Shown here one piece after another: positions 61,805 through 64,000 of a stretch of DNA of 64,000 nucleotides. Positions within the stretch are counted from its first letter, which is position 1, and each line of letters starts with the position of its first letter. A program made the translations under genes and the position numbers. The stretch lies in contig NZ_KI912406.1 in assembly GCF_000518245.1 (NCBI RefSeq), positions 166,080-230,079 of the forward strand, read 5' to 3'. Below the pieces are notes generated by a model. The model was not told the origin of the DNA. It saw only the letters and a list, made by a program, of their open reading frames with translations, and ran no database searches. The DNA is from Brachyspira alvinipulli ATCC 51933. Lineage in GTDB: Bacteria; Spirochaetota; Brachyspiria; Brachyspirales; Brachyspiraceae.

Positions 61805-62950
61805 CTATTTTTGCATATACTCTATTACTGCTGCCCCATCTTGTCCTTTTTCTCCATTAGCAACAACACCATGGCTATTACTATTAGTACCTCCATTTCC
61901 TCCAGTTCCAACTATTATTTTTATTTTAGATGAAGAGCCAAGCATTCCTCTTGTTACATCTACTATAGCAGCACTTCCGCTTCCACCACCTGCTGAACCA
62001 TAACCCTCTATAGAACCATTTCCTCCATTTCCTCCGCTAGCCAAAGTAGTATTATTGTTAAATATTGCTCCTGTATTTGGATTTTTTTGATCATATCTTG
62101 TAGTAGTTCCATTATTCCCGTTTATTAATTTCCCTTGTCCGCTTGCAATCCCTCCATTTCCTCCATTAAATGATATTGTACCTGTTTTTACTGCTATCTG
62201 ACCGCCTTGACAAGTTGTTACTGCCGCATCATTTACCAATACTTGGGAATTACCTCCTGCCTGAGGTTCTGTTCCTTTATTTTCTAATAAACCATAATAT
62301 CCGCCAGCACCGCCTGAAGTTATATGTACAGTTATGCTATTAACATCGCTTGGAAAATCAAACTCATGTTCTCCAGCTTCGAAGCTTACTGTTTTTCTTT
62401 TTAATGTTAATCCTTTTCTTTGAAAGTCATTAATATTCCAATATTTTTTATCTACATAGCCTCCTAGATTGGCATCATATTTCATTGATAATCTTAGATA
62501 TTTCTCTTTTATTATATTATTCTCATCTTTTACATAAAAGCCTCTATTATCATAATCATAATCAGGAAATCTGTTTCCTAACATTTCACTATATCCGCCT
62601 GCTATTTCCGCTCTTAAATAATCATTATCTTTATTATCAGCATCTCTTACTATAACAAGTTTTATAAATCTTAAATCTTCTTTAACATCTGTTATATTAT
62701 CAATTCCCAAAGGGACACTGTCGTGTAGCTTTATATTTTCATTTGTTTCAAATAATCTGCCTTCAAACTCACATATACTTCCTGCCAAAATATCTGGAAG
62801 TTCTCTGTCTGTATCATTCCAATGATTTAATTTTATGCCGTCGAAGGCCGTGTGAAGCATACGCATTTTCTGCATAATAATATTCTGCTGTCTATAGCTG
62901 TCTAGTAAATTGCTTGGATTTTCTTCTGGTTCTTTAATTAACTTAAACAT
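61805..62950 (-). CDS. Phage tail-fibre protein with glycine-rich C-terminal domain
   Basis: A 381-aa protein in two parts. Residues 1-~175 are homologous to the whole of the neighbouring 157-aa protein (MFKLIxEP, LHTAFDGIKL, GSICEFEGRLFET, PLGIDNI). Residues ~180-381 are a Gly/Ser/Asn-rich domain with GGAGGYYG, GGNGG, GSAGGGSGSAAI and GTGGNGG stretches, like the glycine-rich receptor-binding domains of phage fibres that fold as polyglycine bundles. Its ribosome site GAGGTG lies in a duplicated gene-tail fragment. Confidence 0.75.
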   Translation of the reverse strand: MFKLIKEPEENPSNLLDSYRQQNIIMQKMRMLHTAFDGIKLNHWNDTDRELPDILAGSICEFEGRLFETNENIKLHDSVPLGIDNITDVKEDLRFIKLVIVRDADNKDNDYLRAEIAGGYSEMLGNRFPDYDYDNRGFYVKDENNIIKEKYLRLSMKYDANLGGYVDKKYWNINDFQRKGLTLKRKTVSFEAGEHEFDFPSDVNSITVHITSGGAGGYYGLLENKGTEPQAGGNSQVLVNDAAVTTCQGGQIAVKTGTISFNGGNGGIASGQGKLINGNNGTTTRYDQKNPNTGAIFNNNTTLASGGNGGNGSIEGYGSAGGGSGSAAIVDVTRGMLGSSSKIKIIVGTGGNGGTNSNSHGVVANGEKGQDGAAVIEYMQK

Positions 62951-62984
62951 TAATACACCTCATTATTATACATATCAAAATAAT
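62951..62984 (-). repeat. Fragment duplicating the 3' end of the neighbouring tail gene
   Basis: This 34-bp stretch repeats 63063-63096 with two mismatches (25 bp at 62960-62984 are perfect). On the minus strand it still reads NYFDMYNNEVY and a TAA that overlaps the next ATG (TAATG). The two copies bracket element E4. Confidence 0.9.
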
Positions 62985-62987
62985 TTA

Positions 62988-63056
62988 TTATTGCTATGCT
63001 CGAACTCGGCTATAATCATAAAGCAAATAAATTTGCTTTATGCCTCGTTCTCGCTT
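62988..63056 (-). repeat. TAAA-loop hairpin element E4
   Basis: A perfect 11-bp stem CATAAAGCAAA/TTTGCTTTATG (63017-63027 with 63032-63042) with loop TAAA. Sense flanks are CGAGAACGAGG and CGAGCATAGCAATA. It is bracketed by a 34-bp near-perfect direct repeat of the adjacent gene end. Confidence 0.85.
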
Positions 63057-63061
63057 TATTT

Positions 63062-63535
63062 TTAATAAACTTCATTATTATACATATCAAAATAATCTAT
63101 TTCATAATATCCGTTTTTGGTTATTACTAATGGAATATATTTGCTTATTTCCTCATTATTGATTAAATAAAAACCTCCTAGCTCTTCATTATAATAGCAG
63201 TCTAAACTGCTTACTATTTGGGCATCTAGGTTTCTGCCGTTATTAATTAATTTTAATAGAATGTATTTATTGCTGTCATTATTTGTATTGTCTTTCCCCA
63301 AAGGGGCACTTTCGTGTAATACTATATGCTTTTTAGTTTCATATATTGAATAGCAAAACATACATATAGAACCTTTTCTTATAAACGGCATACTGCTTTT
63401 ATTAGAGAAATCTATTTTTATACCCTCGAATGCAGTATGCAGAAATCTTGTATGTTTTAATAATTCATTTTGTCTTTTATATGCATCTTCAATACTAAGA
63501 GGTATGCAGGAAGGTTCATAAACGAGTTCAAACAT
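63062..63535 (-). CDS. Phage tail protein, 157 aa, paralogue of fibre N-terminal domain
   Basis: Homologous to the first ~175 residues of the Gly-rich fibre protein next to it (shared LHTAFEGIKI, GSIC, an Asn/Asp loop, LHESAPLGKDN), but without a Gly-rich tail. It ends in EIDYFDMYNNEVY. It may be a stand-alone adaptor or a fibre that lost its receptor-binding half. The region before the ATG has AAGGA. Elements E4 and E5 flank the gene. Confidence 0.72.
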   Translation of the reverse strand: MFELVYEPSCIPLSIEDAYKRQNELLKHTRFLHTAFEGIKIDFSNKSSMPFIRKGSICMFCYSIYETKKHIVLHESAPLGKDNTNNDSNKYILLKLINNGRNLDAQIVSSLDCYYNEELGGFYLINNEEISKYIPLVITKNGYYEIDYFDMYNNEVY

Positions 63536-63559
63536 ATTATTTAATCCTTATTATTCATA

Positions 63560-63617
63560 AAAAATTGTTCGCTATAATATGTATGTCAAGTAAACTTGCC
63601 ATACGCTCACAATTTTT
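63560..63617 (-). repeat. TAAA-loop hairpin element E5
   Basis: A 10-bp stem with one mismatch (63581-63590 with 63595-63604) and loop TAAA, plus an outer perfect 9-bp stem AAAAATTGT/ACAATTTTT (63560-63568 with 63609-63617). Sense flanks TTGTGAGCG and TATAGCGAACAA are related to the family ends. It precedes the 157-aa tail gene. Confidence 0.75.
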
Positions 63618-63670
63618 TATTTTATTTCCCTAAATGTTAATTCTGTAGAATACTGATATAAATCATTCTT

Positions 63671-64000
63671 TCATTTCTTAAAATCTATTTTTTCATTAGT
63701 ACATACATAGAGTCCAGATTTCATATAATATTTAGCTTTTGATATAGTATTATCTTTTACAATAGTTGTTGATTTGACAGCAGTTCTTTTTTCTATTGTT
63801 TCTGTAATTGTATTTGTTCTGCCTGCATATTTAGATAATCCATATTTGCTTATATTATATCTTGCTATATCTGAATAGCCGTTTTCTATAATCTCGTCTG
63901 GACTTATTGTTTCTTCTATCCAAACTTGAAGTGCAAAAGGTTCAAAATTACTAATATCAAAAAAGTTTATTATTTTCTCTTTATCATCATTAGTAAGATA
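63671..64000 (-). CDS. Phage protein, C-terminal 109 residues (cut by window edge)
   Basis: A minus-strand frame open from the window end to a TGA at 63673-63671. The visible part reads as a real protein: a helical/acidic stretch (LTNDDKEKIINFFDISNFEP), FALQVWIEETISPDEII and IARYNISKYGLSKYAGRTNTI, ending in KIDFKK. Its place just before the tail-fibre genes suggests a baseplate or tail protein; the start lies beyond the window. Confidence 0.6.
   Translation of the reverse strand, partial: YLTNDDKEKIINFFDISNFEPFALQVWIEETISPDEIIENGYSDIARYNISKYGLSKYAGRTNTITETIEKRTAVKSTTIVKDNTISKAKYYMKSGLYVCTNEKIDFKK

Larger units (their letters stand above)
50965..64000. mobile_element. Prophage or prophage-like element, left part (continues beyond window)
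   Basis: A tyrosine recombinase with adjacent direct repeats, a divergent small regulatory module, and a leftward block with tail hub, Gly-rich fibre, endolysin, holin-like and spanin genes together define a prophage. Capsid, terminase and replication genes are not in view and would lie to the right. The left attachment site is not identified; the border could be anywhere in 49.9-51.2 kb. A gene-transfer agent such as VSH-1 is an alternative, but an adjacent integrase argues for a prophage. Confidence 0.75.

Noticed and set aside
51209..64000. VSH-1 gene-transfer agent cluster
   Set aside because: VSH-1 clusters are not known to carry an adjacent integrase, and I see no chemoreceptor genes flanking this block; only the lysis genes are similar in kind. 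It cannot be fully excluded because the right part is not visible.

Overview
The window is an AT-rich chromosome segment from a Brachyspira-type spirochaete. Evidence is the very low G+C, the water-forming NADH oxidase gene used as the Brachyspira marker (nox, 21.15-22.5 kb), double-membrane envelope genes (outer-membrane barrel, many lipoproteins) and near-consensus sigma70 promoters with 16-17 bp spacers. I cannot fix the species from sequence alone.

Layout. 0-4.7 kb: galactose/glucose ABC importer with two tandem MglB binding proteins, MglA, MglC and a tiny membrane protein. 4.7-13.6 kb: META-domain lipoprotein, GNAT-like protein, FUSC membrane protein, outer-membrane barrel, UDP-glucose dehydrogenase and CheA. 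13.6-16.9 kb: leftward tRNA-Gln, prs, rplY, pth and a pth-ABM fusion, apparently one transcription unit. 17-26.4 kb: HD-domain protein, methylthioribose salvage (mtnK-mtnA), nox, two frame-disrupted ECF S-component-like genes coupled to an M19 dipeptidase, and a Gfo/Idh oxidoreductase. 26.5-40.4 kb: fhs, a large exported repeat protein, cstA, rdgB, a TAXI/DUF1850 pair without a TRAP permease, an encapsulin nanocompartment operon with its ferritin-like cargo, and a PepSY-like protein. 40.4-49.8 kb: UvrD/PcrA helicase, methyltransferase behind a perfect palindrome, ankyrin lipoprotein, FMN-dependent hydroxy-acid oxidase and two giant TPR genes.

From about 51 kb to the window end lies a prophage or prophage-like element. 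It has a tyrosine recombinase next to three 44-bp direct repeats, a small rightward module (RHH protein and small membrane protein), and a leftward late block. Read in transcription order the late block runs: tail/fibre genes, a tail hub-like protein, a sigma/HTH regulator, a GH19 endolysin, a holin-like protein, an overlapping i-spanin/o-spanin pair and another fibre-like protein. It continues past the right edge.

The most unusual signal is a family of intergenic elements in that late block. Each is a perfect or near-perfect hairpin, four of five with the same 4-nt loop (TAAA on +, TTTA in the sense RNA). The stems differ in sequence but stay paired, and the flanks are shared. One copy is bracketed by a 34-bp duplication of the adjoining gene end, and another separates a strong Shine-Dalgarno from its start codon. 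Other points worth attention: an apparent ATT start codon for a lipoprotein, twin +1 frameshifts in neighbouring paralogues, a Pth-ABM fusion beside a second Pth with an altered loop, and the spanin pair.
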